Positions 17,327-24,919 of a DNA stretch of 64,000 nucleotides are shown piece by piece. Source of the DNA: Limosilactobacillus secaliphilus (GTDB lineage: Bacteria > Bacillota > Bacilli > Lactobacillales > Lactobacillaceae); contig NZ_JQBW01000006.1 in NCBI RefSeq assembly GCF_001437055.1, positions 189,145-253,144 of the forward strand. Reading direction: 5' to 3'. A model generated the notes under the pieces. That model made no database searches. It was not told the origin of the DNA and saw only the letters and a list, made by a program, of their open reading frames with translations. The first letter of the stretch is position 1; each line of letters begins with the position of its first letter. The position numbers and the translations under genes were made by a program.

Positions 17327-18442
17327 TTAAATCATTGCTCTTCTTAACAAGACTGACACTCCGTCCGGTGCCCAACCAGCGACCGTGACTTTTGCCGGTA
17401 CTGTAATCCAGCCCAGCCCTTCAAATACCAAGTCACTCTTATGCTCAGTAGTGAATTCATACCGTTTCAGTGCTGGAATCTTATCCAGCTCATCTTTGCT
17501 TGGCGGCGTCAGCAAATCACCCAGATGTTTCTGGTAGAAGTGATCAGCATTCGCTAACTTAGTCCGGTGCAGCTTCAAATTGTTGTCAAAGTAAGCCACA
17601 AAACCGGCATGTGGTCCGTTCAAGTAATCAAACCGGCCAAGGCCGCCCAGGAAGATTGTTTGTGAGTCATCCAGCTGGTAGGTCTTAGGCTTCAATTCCT
17701 TCTGTGGTGATACCAGCTTCAGATCTTTGGCTGGCAGTACGTGGGCCATTTGGTGCTCGTGAATAATTCCGGGCGTATCAATCAGTTGGTGACCATCGTC
17801 CAGCGGGATTTCAATCTTGTCCAAAGTCGTCCCAGGAAAACGGGAAGTCGTGATCAAGTCTTTGACACCCGTTCTCAAGGCAATAATCTGGTTGATCAAC
17901 GTCGACTTACCAACGTTGGTGACCCCGACAACATAGACATCGCGATTCTGCCGGTACTTCTCAATCAGGTCTAGCAGGTGTTCAATCTGGTGATTCTTCT
18001 TAGCCGAAACCAAAGTGGTTGCAATCGGCCGGATACCTGCTTGGTTGACCTGCTGCCGCATCCAATCCGTTAACCGGGTCCGGTGCAAAGACCGCGGCAG
18101 GATATCCTCTTTATTGCCGACTAACAGTACCGGGTTGTCACCCACAAAACGGTGCAATCCAGGGATCAGCGACCCGTTTAAGTCGAAGATATCGACTACG
18201 TAGACAATCAAGGCTTTGGTATCGCGGATCTGGCTTAGTAAGCGCAGGAAGTCGTCATCGCTCAAAGAGACGGGCGCAATTTCGTTGTAGTGACGGAGAC
18301 GGAAACAACGCTGACAATATAGTTCATCGTTTGCCATCCCCTTCTTGATCGCCGACTGGGGCGTGTAGCCGGCCTTCTCAGGGTCAGTCGACTGGATGAC
18401 TGCTCCACAACCAATACACCGCAATTCTTCTTGATTATCCAT
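17327..18442 (-). CDS. yqeH: Ribosome biogenesis GTPase YqeH
   Basis: 371 aa. N-terminal zinc finger (CIGCG...YCQRC), then a circularly permuted GTPase: G4-like VGNKEDIL precedes G1 GVTNVGKSTLIN and G3 DTPG. YqeH is needed for 30S subunit assembly and 16S rRNA processing in B. subtilis. Its start overlaps the yqeG stop by 8 nt, so the two are coupled. Confidence 0.96.
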   Translation of the reverse strand: MDNQEELRCIGCGAVIQSTDPEKAGYTPQSAIKKGMANDELYCQRCFRLRHYNEIAPVSLSDDDFLRLLSQIRDTKALIVYVVDIFDLNGSLIPGLHRFVGDNPVLLVGNKEDILPRSLHRTRLTDWMRQQVNQAGIRPIATTLVSAKKNHQIEHLLDLIEKYRQNRDVYVVGVTNVGKSTLINQIIALRTGVKDLITTSRFPGTTLDKIEIPLDDGHQLIDTPGIIHEHQMAHVLPAKDLKLVSPQKELKPKTYQLDDSQTIFLGGLGRFDYLNGPHAGFVAYFDNNLKLHRTKLANADHFYQKHLGDLLTPPSKDELDKIPALKRYEFTTEHKSDLVFEGLGWITVPAKVTVAGWAPDGVSVLLRRAMI

Positions 18443-18965
18443 GCAATTCCTCCTGCCACTTCATATCGGGATAACGACGCTGCAATTCTTTCATGATCAT
18501 GTTACCCATGAACCGGTTTGGCCAGGTAACCCACTTATCCGTCGAAATGATGGGTTTAACAAGCACACTCCGCACGCCTGCCCGGTGAGCAGCCATTACG
18601 TCCGTCATCAATTGGTCACCAACCATGACCACCTCGTGTTTATTCAGGCCCAAACGCTTGCGGGCATTGTTGATTCCCCAGCTCAATGGCTTTAATGACC
18701 GTGCAACAAAAGGCAGGTGGAGTGGTTCTACAGCCCGACCAACCCGATCGGCACTGTTGTTAGAGATGACGATTAAAGGAATCCCAAAACGATGGAGCTC
18801 ATCCATCCACTGATGCAATTCAGGAGTGCCGTCAGGATTGTTCCAAGCAATCAAAGTGTTATCCAAGTCAGAAAAGACTGCACGAATCCCTTCTGCTTTT
18901 AATTGTGCCGGTGAAAGGTCATACACCGTTTTTACCATCCAGGTTGGTTTAAATGATTCTAACAA
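18435..18965 (-). CDS. yqeG: YqeG family HAD IIIA-type phosphatase
   Basis: 176 aa from a TTG at 18965, preceded by GAGGT 6 nt upstream. Another TTG at 18998 lies inside the promoter -10 box and is rejected. HAD motif I FSDLDNTLIAWN, motif II IVISNN, motif III/IV MVGDQLMTDVMAA. Acts on an unknown phosphorylated substrate, resembling mitochondrial phosphatidylglycerophosphate phosphatase PTPMT/GEP4. First gene of the operon that runs to tmcAL. Confidence 0.92.
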   Translation of the reverse strand: MLESFKPTWMVKTVYDLSPAQLKAEGIRAVFSDLDNTLIAWNNPDGTPELHQWMDELHRFGIPLIVISNNSADRVGRAVEPLHLPFVARSLKPLSWGINNARKRLGLNKHEVVMVGDQLMTDVMAAHRAGVRSVLVKPIISTDKWVTWPNRFMGNMIMKELQRRYPDMKWQEELHG

Positions 18966-18997
18966 AACGTTACCTCGTTTTATCCTTTTTGTTTTCA

Positions 18998-19026
18998 ATT
19001 ATACCGACAGTCTTTTGGCGGTTCAA
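18998..19026 (-). promoter_or_regulatory. Promoter of the yqeG-tmcAL operon
   Basis: Minus strand TTGAAC (19021-19026), 17 bp, TATAAT (18998-19003). Start expected near 18991. Confidence 0.82.
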
Positions 19027-19085
19027 TTATATAAATGGTTCAATCAACCTTCCCGAACCATTATTTTGATCAATCCAGAGTAAGC

Positions 19086-19130
19086 AAAGACCTCCTAGAG
19101 TCCGGATAGTCCAAACACCAGGAGGTCTTT
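19086..19130 (-). terminator. Terminator after rplT
   Basis: Minus strand AAAGACCTCCT and AGGAGGTCTTT form an 11-bp helix with a long loop; only a short T tract follows. Confidence 0.75.
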
Positions 19131-19151
19131 TCATTATGTTAAATCACAAGC

Positions 19152-19505
19152 TTAGTTCAATGCCTGCTTAGCTTGGTCAACGATTGCCTTGAAAGCATCT
19201 GCATCGTTAACAGCCAGGTCAGCCAGCATCTTACGGTTGATGTCGATGTTAGCCAACTTCAGACCGTGCATCAACTTGCTGTAGCTGATGTCGTTCATAC
19301 GTGCACCGGCGTTGATCCGTGCGATCCATAATTCACGGAACTTACGCTTGTTAACCTTACGATCACGGAAGGCGTAAGTACCACTCTTCATCACTTGGTC
19401 CTTAGCAGTCTTGAAAAGACGGTGCTTGGACATCGTGTAACCCTTTGCTAATTTCATGATGCGCTTACGACGAGCGCGCGTAACTGTTCCACCCTTAACT
19501 CGCAT
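19152..19505 (-). CDS. rplT: 50S ribosomal protein L20
   Basis: 117 aa, the standard length. Basic N-terminus ([22 protein letters not shown]) binds 23S r[25 protein letters not shown] is the conserved globular part. Besides its ribosome role L20 represses its own operon in Firmicutes by binding the infC leader. Last gene of infC-rpmI-rplT. Confidence 0.98.
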   Translation of the reverse strand: MRVKGGTVTRARRKRIMKLAKGYTMSKHRLFKTAKDQVMKSGTYAFRDRKVNKRKFRELWIARINAGARMNDISYSKLMHGLKLANIDINRKMLADLAVNDADAFKAIVDQAKQALN

Positions 19506-19550
19506 AGTGGTTTCCTCCTATTTTTTCGAATTAATTCTTCAATTCAGATA

Positions 19551-19748
19551 TTAAGCGTAAGGAAGCATCTTCTTGAAACGCTTCTTGTTAGTCTTGTCCA
19601 TCATGCTTAATCCACGTAATTGACGACGCTGTTTCTTGGTCTTACCGTGGAAACGGTGGCTAGTGAATGAGTTACCACTCTTAAATCCACCCTTGGCAGT
19701 ACGCTTAAAACGCTTTGCAGCAGCGCGATTAGTCTTCATCTTTGGCAT
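19551..19748 (-). CDS. rpmI: 50S ribosomal protein L35
   Basis: 65 aa. [21 protein letters not shown] is characteristic. Middle gene of infC-rpmI-rplT, 18 bp after infC. Confidence 0.98.
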   Translation of the reverse strand: MPKMKTNRAAAKRFKRTAKGGFKSGNSFTSHRFHGKTKKQRRQLRGLSMMDKTNKKRFKKMLPYA

Positions 19749-19766
19749 AAGTATTCCCTACCTTCT

Positions 19767-20291
19767 TTAATTTTTTGCCTTATCAGTAATTGGGGCGAGC
19801 GTTAAGAACATGCTGCGACCTTCCATCTTAGGACGTTGAACAACACTAGCAATGTCCTTAGTTTCTTCAGCCATACGTTCGATCATGTCTCGACCGATAT
19901 CCTTGTGGGTAATGGCACGACCACGGAAGCGCAAAGAAACCCGAACCTTATCGCCCTTGGCAATAAACTTACGAACCCGATTTAACTTGACGTTGAAGTC
20001 GTTGGTATCAATCGTCGGACTCAAGCGGATTTCCTTAACTGCTTGCGTCTTTTGATTCTTACGAGCTTCACGTTCCTTCTTCTGCATCTGAAAACGATAC
20101 TTTCCGTAGTCCATGATCCGGGCAACCGCAGGACGAGCCTTTGGTGCTACCAATACCAGATCGAGGCCAGCATCTTCAGCTAATTGCAATGCTTCCCGCT
20201 TGGACTTGATCCCGAGTTGTTCGCCGTTCTGGTCGATCAAACGAACTTCCCGTGCGCGAATACCGTTGTTGACATTCATTCCCTGAGCTAT
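19767..20291 (-). CDS. infC: Translation initiation factor IF-3
   Basis: About 174 aa. N domain with IRAREVRLIDQNGEQLG, linker rich in Lys/Glu, C domain with VKEIRLSPTIDTNDFNVKL and KVRVSLRFRGR. No ATG, GTG or TTG sits at proper distance from the strong GGAGGTG site (20299-20305); ATA at 20291 is 7 nt away, ATT at 20297 is 1 nt away, and the first ATG (20279) is 19 nt away. I chose ATA; ATT at 20297 is the alternative. Rare start codons on infC are well known and let IF-3 repress its own synthesis, because IF-3 rejects non-standard starts. IF-3 prevents subunit joining and checks initiator tRNA. Confidence 0.93.
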   Translation of the reverse strand: MAQGMNVNNGIRAREVRLIDQNGEQLGIKSKREALQLAEDAGLDLVLVAPKARPAVARIMDYGKYRFQMQKKEREARKNQKTQAVKEIRLSPTIDTNDFNVKLNRVRKFIAKGDKVRVSLRFRGRAITHKDIGRDMIERMAEETKDIASVVQRPKMEGRSMFLTLAPITDKAKN

Positions 20292-20319
20292 GGCAATACA
20301 CCTCCAATTTGATAACGAA

Positions 20320-20450
20320 AGAAGAAGCAAAAAAGCGGGGTGCAAACCACACCCCGCTAACGTCGATCACTCGACTAAATTTCTACTCGTCAGCCCGGTC
20401 ACTCTAGTCACCAAGGCGAGAAGCGGGTGCTTCTGCTTTTCTTTCAACAT
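20320..20450 (-). promoter_or_regulatory. infC-rpmI-rplT leader RNA (L20-type attenuator)
   Basis: Minus-strand leader from about 20450 with paired segments (AGAAGC/GCTTCT hairpin at 20425-20443; GGTGACTAGAGTGACC) and then a terminator GCGGGGTG/CACCCCGC plus TTTTTT (20329-20357) placed before the infC ribosome site. In Firmicutes this operon is attenuated through an L20-binding leader; the position and terminator fit. The exact match to a known leader class was not testable here. Confidence 0.8.
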
Positions 20451-20456
20451 TTATAT

Positions 20457-20485
20457 AGATTACAAGCTTTATCGCTTAATGTCAA
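20457..20485 (-). promoter_or_regulatory. Promoter of infC operon
   Basis: Minus strand TTGACA (20480-20485), 17 bp, TAATCT (20457-20462). Confidence 0.72.
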
Positions 20486-20498
20486 GCAAGCAGGCAAA

Positions 20499-21422
20499 TT
20501 ATTCCTTCACCCGCAAGTTTTTACCAGAAATCACTAATTCTCGTGATAAGAAACGGACTCTTTCCATAATGCGTTGGGCTTTCAGTGGTTCGGAACCACC
20601 ATTGTTATCTTGTGCCAGGTGGGCCGTCAACTCAGCCATAGTGAAATTAGATGAGAAGAAGGTTGGCAACTCTTCTTGCATCCGGTATTCCAAAATGACC
20701 CCCAACACTTCGTCACGCAGCCATGGCGACAAAGTGTCAGCACCGATATCATCCAGCATTAAGACTGGTGCCGACTTGACCTGGTCACGCAACTGGTCAG
20801 TCGTATTGCTGCTGATGGCACTCTTCATCTTGACGGCAAAGGTCGGGAAATGGACCAAGGTACTCTTGATCCCACGTTGCGCTAAGGCATTGGCAAGAGC
20901 CCCTAAGAGATAGGTCTTGCCGACACCAAATTTCCCAGTCAGGTAATAACCTGGCATGAAGTGAGAACCATCGTACTCCTGACTAAAGGAAACCAGTTTA
21001 CCAAAGGCAGCGGTCCGACTTGGCGAGCTGTTTTTGCCTTCCAACCAGAAGTCGTGGAAATTAGCCTCACGAATGTTTTTCGGCATGTCCATTGTGGATA
21101 CCCGATCGTGAAGCTCCTGGGCCGCCTGTTTGGCAAGGTGTTCTTTGGTGGGAACATATGAAACATCAATCTGGTGGGCTGCATAGACCAACTTGGGTGT
21201 GTAACCGGGAGCCACACTGATACCACCCTGTTTGATGATGTTCTTCTGGTGAACATATTCATACAGCTTAGATTGGCCCCGCTGGATTGCTTCTTGAGTC
21301 AAATCGTCTTGGTGGTCGGCTAAAAACTTTTTGACGTCCGGGTCCTGGAAAACTTCCGCCATCAACTGCTTCAGCTGACTGCCCTGTTGCTGATCCTGCC
21401 AAAAATCATTTACTGCTTTCAT
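20499..21422 (-). CDS. dnaI: Primosomal protein DnaI (helicase loader)
   Basis: 307 aa from ATG 21422 with GAGGTGAG upstream; an earlier in-frame ATG lies inside dnaB. N-terminal helicase-interacting domain (residues 1-110), then an AAA+ domain: Walker A GKFGVGKTYLLG, Walker B LMLDDIGAD, arginine finger region RIMERVRFLS. DnaI loads the replicative helicase DnaC at oriC and during restart. Overlaps the dnaB stop by 17 nt. Confidence 0.95.
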   Translation of the reverse strand: MKAVNDFWQDQQQGSQLKQLMAEVFQDPDVKKFLADHQDDLTQEAIQRGQSKLYEYVHQKNIIKQGGISVAPGYTPKLVYAAHQIDVSYVPTKEHLAKQAAQELHDRVSTMDMPKNIREANFHDFWLEGKNSSPSRTAAFGKLVSFSQEYDGSHFMPGYYLTGKFGVGKTYLLGALANALAQRGIKSTLVHFPTFAVKMKSAISSNTTDQLRDQVKSAPVLMLDDIGADTLSPWLRDEVLGVILEYRMQEELPTFFSSNFTMAELTAHLAQDNNGGSEPLKAQRIMERVRFLSRELVISGKNLRVKE

Positions 21423-22806
21423 TGTTCTCACCTCGCTTGCCTGAGTCATGACTTGCCTGTTCACCCTTCTCTAACAGGCGCCGCATAGCAGCAGCCTGTT
21501 CGGGACTGGCCTCTTCATTTTGTTCTTTGTATCCTGGTTGAGCCCATTTTGGCAACTGCTCATGAACGGCTTTTTTCTTGTAATAGGTCTTATGTGGCCG
21601 CTTCAAGCTTTGCCGGTTCTGCTGGTAATTCTTGGCGGCCTTCAACGCGCTGGAAGCATCCTTCACGCCCTGCTGCAGCCAGTTGTTGGCAATTGCATCC
21701 GCAAAGTTGGCGCTCAAGCTAGCATTCCCTCGTTCTCCAATTATATACCAGATCAAAACGTTTACCGCAGCGGGATTGAGGTTGCTGACCAGCCTTTCCA
21801 CCGTATTCTTCTCGGCTGGACTGATATAACCACTCCCCGTTTGCTGCTTCAACTGGGCTAAGAAGTCAATCGGCCGCATTCGTTCACAAGTCGCAACCAA
21901 GGACCGTTCCTGGTCGGACAAATCGTCTGTCGCTTGAGATGGCGCGGTTGACGGGGTCGAATCCGTCTGACTGGGTTCGGATTTTGGCACACTCGAATTG
22001 GCCTGTGCCCGGACTAAGTACTTAAACTGTTGTGGATCTAACTTGCCCGAAACCAAGTCAACGGCCCGGGCAATTAGTTTAGCCAGACTCAGTTCGTCTA
22101 GCCCGTATACCAGGTGCTCAGTCAAAATCAGCTGTTTGTGTTTTTGCAGCTCTTGCTTCGAAACACCCTGGTCAGCCAGTTGCTGGGCCAGAAAGTGAAA
22201 ATCAAAGTCATCAGCTGGCAGCTGCTTTTTGTCCACCCGGTGATCAACCAGCTTGGTCAGCGAATCACGCGCGTTTTGGATCAATGGATCATTGATTGTC
22301 TGGCTGTTCTGATCCAGCTTAAACACATCGAAAAATGAATGGGTGATGTTTTCATAATTGGAGAGATCCAGTTGATACTGCAAAGCTTGCTGGCTTAACT
22401 GTTTAAAGTGCTCGGCACCCACCATTTGCAGGCACAGGACACTCAAGAGATCGTCATGAATGAATTCGGCAGGTGTCAAGGTCCGCTGCAGCTCTAAGAA
22501 CAGCACATCGTCCTTTGCATCTCGAAAGCTTTTCAGAAGACGCAAACCCTCCAGTTGACTAAGGCCCTCTTTAGCCTGCTGCCAACCGGCGTTAACCTGC
22601 AGAAGTAGTGATGATAACGGCTGGGCATTTGTGACTAATGGATTTGGTGTCAGTTGTCCCCTTAATGCCAAAAAAAGCCCCAAAGTGTGGGGACTCATAA
22701 TGGGTTGGTAGAAATCAATCAGCGTTTGCAGGTTAAACGACGCGAAATCAGGTGCGGCACAAACGACATAATTGGTGTGTGGACTTAATGCAACTTGCTC
22801 AGTCAT
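21406..22806 (-). CDS. dnaB: Replication initiation and membrane attachment protein DnaB
   Basis: 466 aa from ATG 22806, which overlaps the nrdR stop by 8 nt and has AAGGTGG upstream. Contains the two DnaB/DnaD-type segments: N-terminal DDBH1 (residues 1-170) and C-terminal DDBH2 (about 330-410, DFLAQLKQQTGSGYISPAEKN ... LNPAAVNVLIWYII). DnaB works with DnaD and DnaI to load helicase at the membrane. A low-complexity S/P/Q/T linker near residues 285-315 separates the domains. Confidence 0.92.
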   Translation of the reverse strand: MTEQVALSPHTNYVVCAAPDFASFNLQTLIDFYQPIMSPHTLGLFLALRGQLTPNPLVTNAQPLSSLLLQVNAGWQQAKEGLSQLEGLRLLKSFRDAKDDVLFLELQRTLTPAEFIHDDLLSVLCLQMVGAEHFKQLSQQALQYQLDLSNYENITHSFFDVFKLDQNSQTINDPLIQNARDSLTKLVDHRVDKKQLPADDFDFHFLAQQLADQGVSKQELQKHKQLILTEHLVYGLDELSLAKLIARAVDLVSGKLDPQQFKYLVRAQANSSVPKSEPSQTDSTPSTAPSQATDDLSDQERSLVATCERMRPIDFLAQLKQQTGSGYISPAEKNTVERLVSNLNPAAVNVLIWYIIGERGNASLSANFADAIANNWLQQGVKDASSALKAAKNYQQNRQSLKRPHKTYYKKKAVHEQLPKWAQPGYKEQNEEASPEQAAAMRRLLEKGEQASHDSGKRGENNESSK

Positions 22807-23278
22807 TATGCCCACCTTGCTTCTTATCGTTGCCAATCATCGACTTAATCTCGTTCATAAAGGCGTCCACGTCCTTGAACTGACGGTAAACACTGGCAAA
22901 GCGGATGTAGGAAATTTCGTCAACGCCCTTCAGTTCTTTCATCACGTATTTACCAATGAGTTGGCTGGAGACCTCGTTTTCGCCCAAACTGCGAACTTTG
23001 TTTTCAACGTGGTCGGTAATCGCCGTCAACTGGTCCATACTGACTGGCCGCTTTTCTGCTGACCGGATCAGACCATTCAAAATCTTCTTACGATCAAATT
23101 CCTGGCGGGTCCCGTCTTTCTTAATCACTAAGAGCGGGCTTTCCTCAAAACGTTCAAAAGTGGTAAAACGAAAGCCACAGTGAATGCATTCACGCCGCCG
23201 TCTGATGCACATGCCGTCGTCGCTAGGCCGGCTATCCACCACGCGGGAACCATTTTTATGACAATGTGGACAAATCAA
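22799..23278 (-). CDS. nrdR: Transcriptional repressor NrdR
   Basis: 159 aa from a TTG start (GGAGGG 6 nt upstream). N-terminal zinc ribbon (CPHCHKNGSRVVDSRP ... RRRECIHCGFRFTTFER) and ATP-cone (VIKKDGTRQEFDRKKILNGL). NrdR senses ATP/dATP and represses ribonucleotide reductase genes; those genes are not in this window. Confidence 0.96.
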   Translation of the reverse strand: MICPHCHKNGSRVVDSRPSDDGMCIRRRRECIHCGFRFTTFERFEESPLLVIKKDGTRQEFDRKKILNGLIRSAEKRPVSMDQLTAITDHVENKVRSLGENEVSSQLIGKYVMKELKGVDEISYIRFASVYRQFKDVDAFMNEIKSMIGNDKKQGGHND

Positions 23279-23328
23279 AGGAGACCCTCCAGTTCATACA
23301 TTTTTATCAATACATTATTATACCATAA

Positions 23329-23925
23329 TTAGGCAATTGTTCGTTTAAGCCAAGCCGCTACCTGTTCTCGCGTTTGATCAGGACCCTCATCGTTATTAAT
23401 AATTATATCGGCTTGTTGGACCTTCTGTTTCAGTGGCCACTGGGCATTGATCCGTTCTTGAGCGGCAGATTGGGTCAGTTGATCGCGCTGCATTAAGCGC
23501 TGCAGTTGTGTTTGCGGACTGACATACACCACGACGATCTCGTCACACAAGGACTGGTAGCTTTGTTCAAACAGCAACGGGGCCACCAAAAAGGCCACTT
23601 TCGCCCCTTGTTCACGCAACGCGTTTAGGTGACTGATAATCCGTTCACGAATTAATGGCTGCATAATGGCATTCAATCGTCTCAGTTGACCATGATCAGC
23701 AAAGACAATCTGGCCCAAACGTTTGCGCGCTAATTGACCATCTGCATCAATCACTGTTTGGCCAAACTCTTCTTCAATCCGTTTTAAGCCGGCGCTGTCT
23801 TTAGCAACCACCTCACGGGCAACCACATCGGCGTCGACAATGGGGTATCCCTGCGTTTCTAAATAATGGCTAACCAGGCTTTTGCCCGAGGCGATGCCGC
23901 CCGTAATACCGATTATCTTCGTCAT
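23329..23925 (-). CDS. coaE: Dephospho-CoA kinase
   Basis: 198 aa from ATG 23925, which overlaps the mutM stop by 4 nt (ATGA). Walker A GITGGIASGKS; the conserved DADVVAREV and FLVAPLLFEQ motifs follow. Catalyses the last step of CoA synthesis. Coupled to mutM. Confidence 0.96.
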   Translation of the reverse strand: MTKIIGITGGIASGKSLVSHYLETQGYPIVDADVVAREVVAKDSAGLKRIEEEFGQTVIDADGQLARKRLGQIVFADHGQLRRLNAIMQPLIRERIISHLNALREQGAKVAFLVAPLLFEQSYQSLCDEIVVVYVSPQTQLQRLMQRDQLTQSAAQERINAQWPLKQKVQQADIIINNDEGPDQTREQVAAWLKRTIA

Positions 23926-24758
23926 TTTTTCTCCACTAACGGCTGGCAATGCGGACAGAAAGTGGTCCCCCGTTCGGCCACCTTAATCTTAACCATCTTG
24001 GTCCCGCAGCGTGGGCAACGATCACCAACGTGGCCATAAGCAACCAGCTTTTCCTGGAAGGCCCCGGCGTTACCAAAGGCGTTCGTAAACGTGTGCACCG
24101 TCGTCCCCTTGTACTTGGTGGCCACCGCAATTTCGTGAATGATATTCTTGCGCAACGCGGCCGCCTGCTTGTGAGTCAGGGTATTGGCCGGTTGTTCAGG
24201 ATTGATCTTCGTCTGCCAGAGCACTTCATCGCAGTAAATGTTGCCCAGACCAGCAACGTGGCTCTGGTTCAGCAAAAACGGCTTGATCTTACTGCGGCTC
24301 TTGCCCAAAATCCGTTCGAAGTAGTCCAGCTTAAAGTCCCTTTCAGTCGGTTCAGGGCCAATCGTCCGCAAACCGCCATACTCCATCTCCGTGCCGGTCT
24401 TCACCAGGTGCATGCGGCCAAACTTACGGGTATCGTGGTAGCAAAGGTCGGTGCCGTCATCAAGATGAAAGACAACGTGCGTATGCTTGTCAATCGGCGA
24501 CCCGGTCTTCTGATTGAAGTACTTGCCTTCCATCCGCAAGTGAGAAATCATCGTTAGGTCATTGGTAAACCGGAACAGAAGGTATTTTCCCCGCCGATCA
24601 ATCCGTTTAATGGTTTGGCCAATCAGTGCCTGCCGGAATTCCTCGACATCGTTTTCAATGGTTTTGCCATAATGCACGTCGATTCCGACAATTTTGCGAC
24701 CAGCAGCAATCTTCATCAAGCCACGCCGCACCGTTTCTACTTCAGGCATTTCAGGCAT
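23922..24758 (-). CDS. mutM: Formamidopyrimidine-DNA glycosylase
   Basis: 278 aa. Begins MPEMPEVETVRRGL, giving the catalytic Pro2 and Glu3; conserved Lys in the beta-turn (GKYLLF), H2TH region (LLNQSHVAGLGNIYCDEVL) and C-terminal zinc finger (CPRCG...CPHCQ) are all present. Removes 8-oxoguanine and Fapy bases and cleaves the strand. First gene of the mutM-coaE-nrdR-dnaB-dnaI cluster. Confidence 0.97.
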   Translation of the reverse strand: MPEMPEVETVRRGLMKIAAGRKIVGIDVHYGKTIENDVEEFRQALIGQTIKRIDRRGKYLLFRFTNDLTMISHLRMEGKYFNQKTGSPIDKHTHVVFHLDDGTDLCYHDTRKFGRMHLVKTGTEMEYGGLRTIGPEPTERDFKLDYFERILGKSRSKIKPFLLNQSHVAGLGNIYCDEVLWQTKINPEQPANTLTHKQAAALRKNIIHEIAVATKYKGTTVHTFTNAFGNAGAFQEKLVAYGHVGDRCPRCGTKMVKIKVAERGTTFCPHCQPLVEKK

Positions 24759-24871
24759 ACACGAACACTCCTTACTTTTTGTTTAAAATCATTGTAAATT
24801 AATTCTTAAAAAAAGCAAAACGACTAGCTTTTCCATGATCCCGTCTTTTTAAACAACTGAGTGTTAAGCAA

Positions 24872-24908
24872 CAAAGGCGTCAACGTTCACTAACGCTGAC
24901 GCCCTTTG
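24872..24908 (-). terminator. Terminator after polA
   Basis: Minus strand CAAAGGGCGTCAGCG pairs with CGTTGACGCCTTTG; followed by TTGCTT, a weak T tract. Confidence 0.7.
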
Positions 24909-24919
24909 TATTGTCACTG

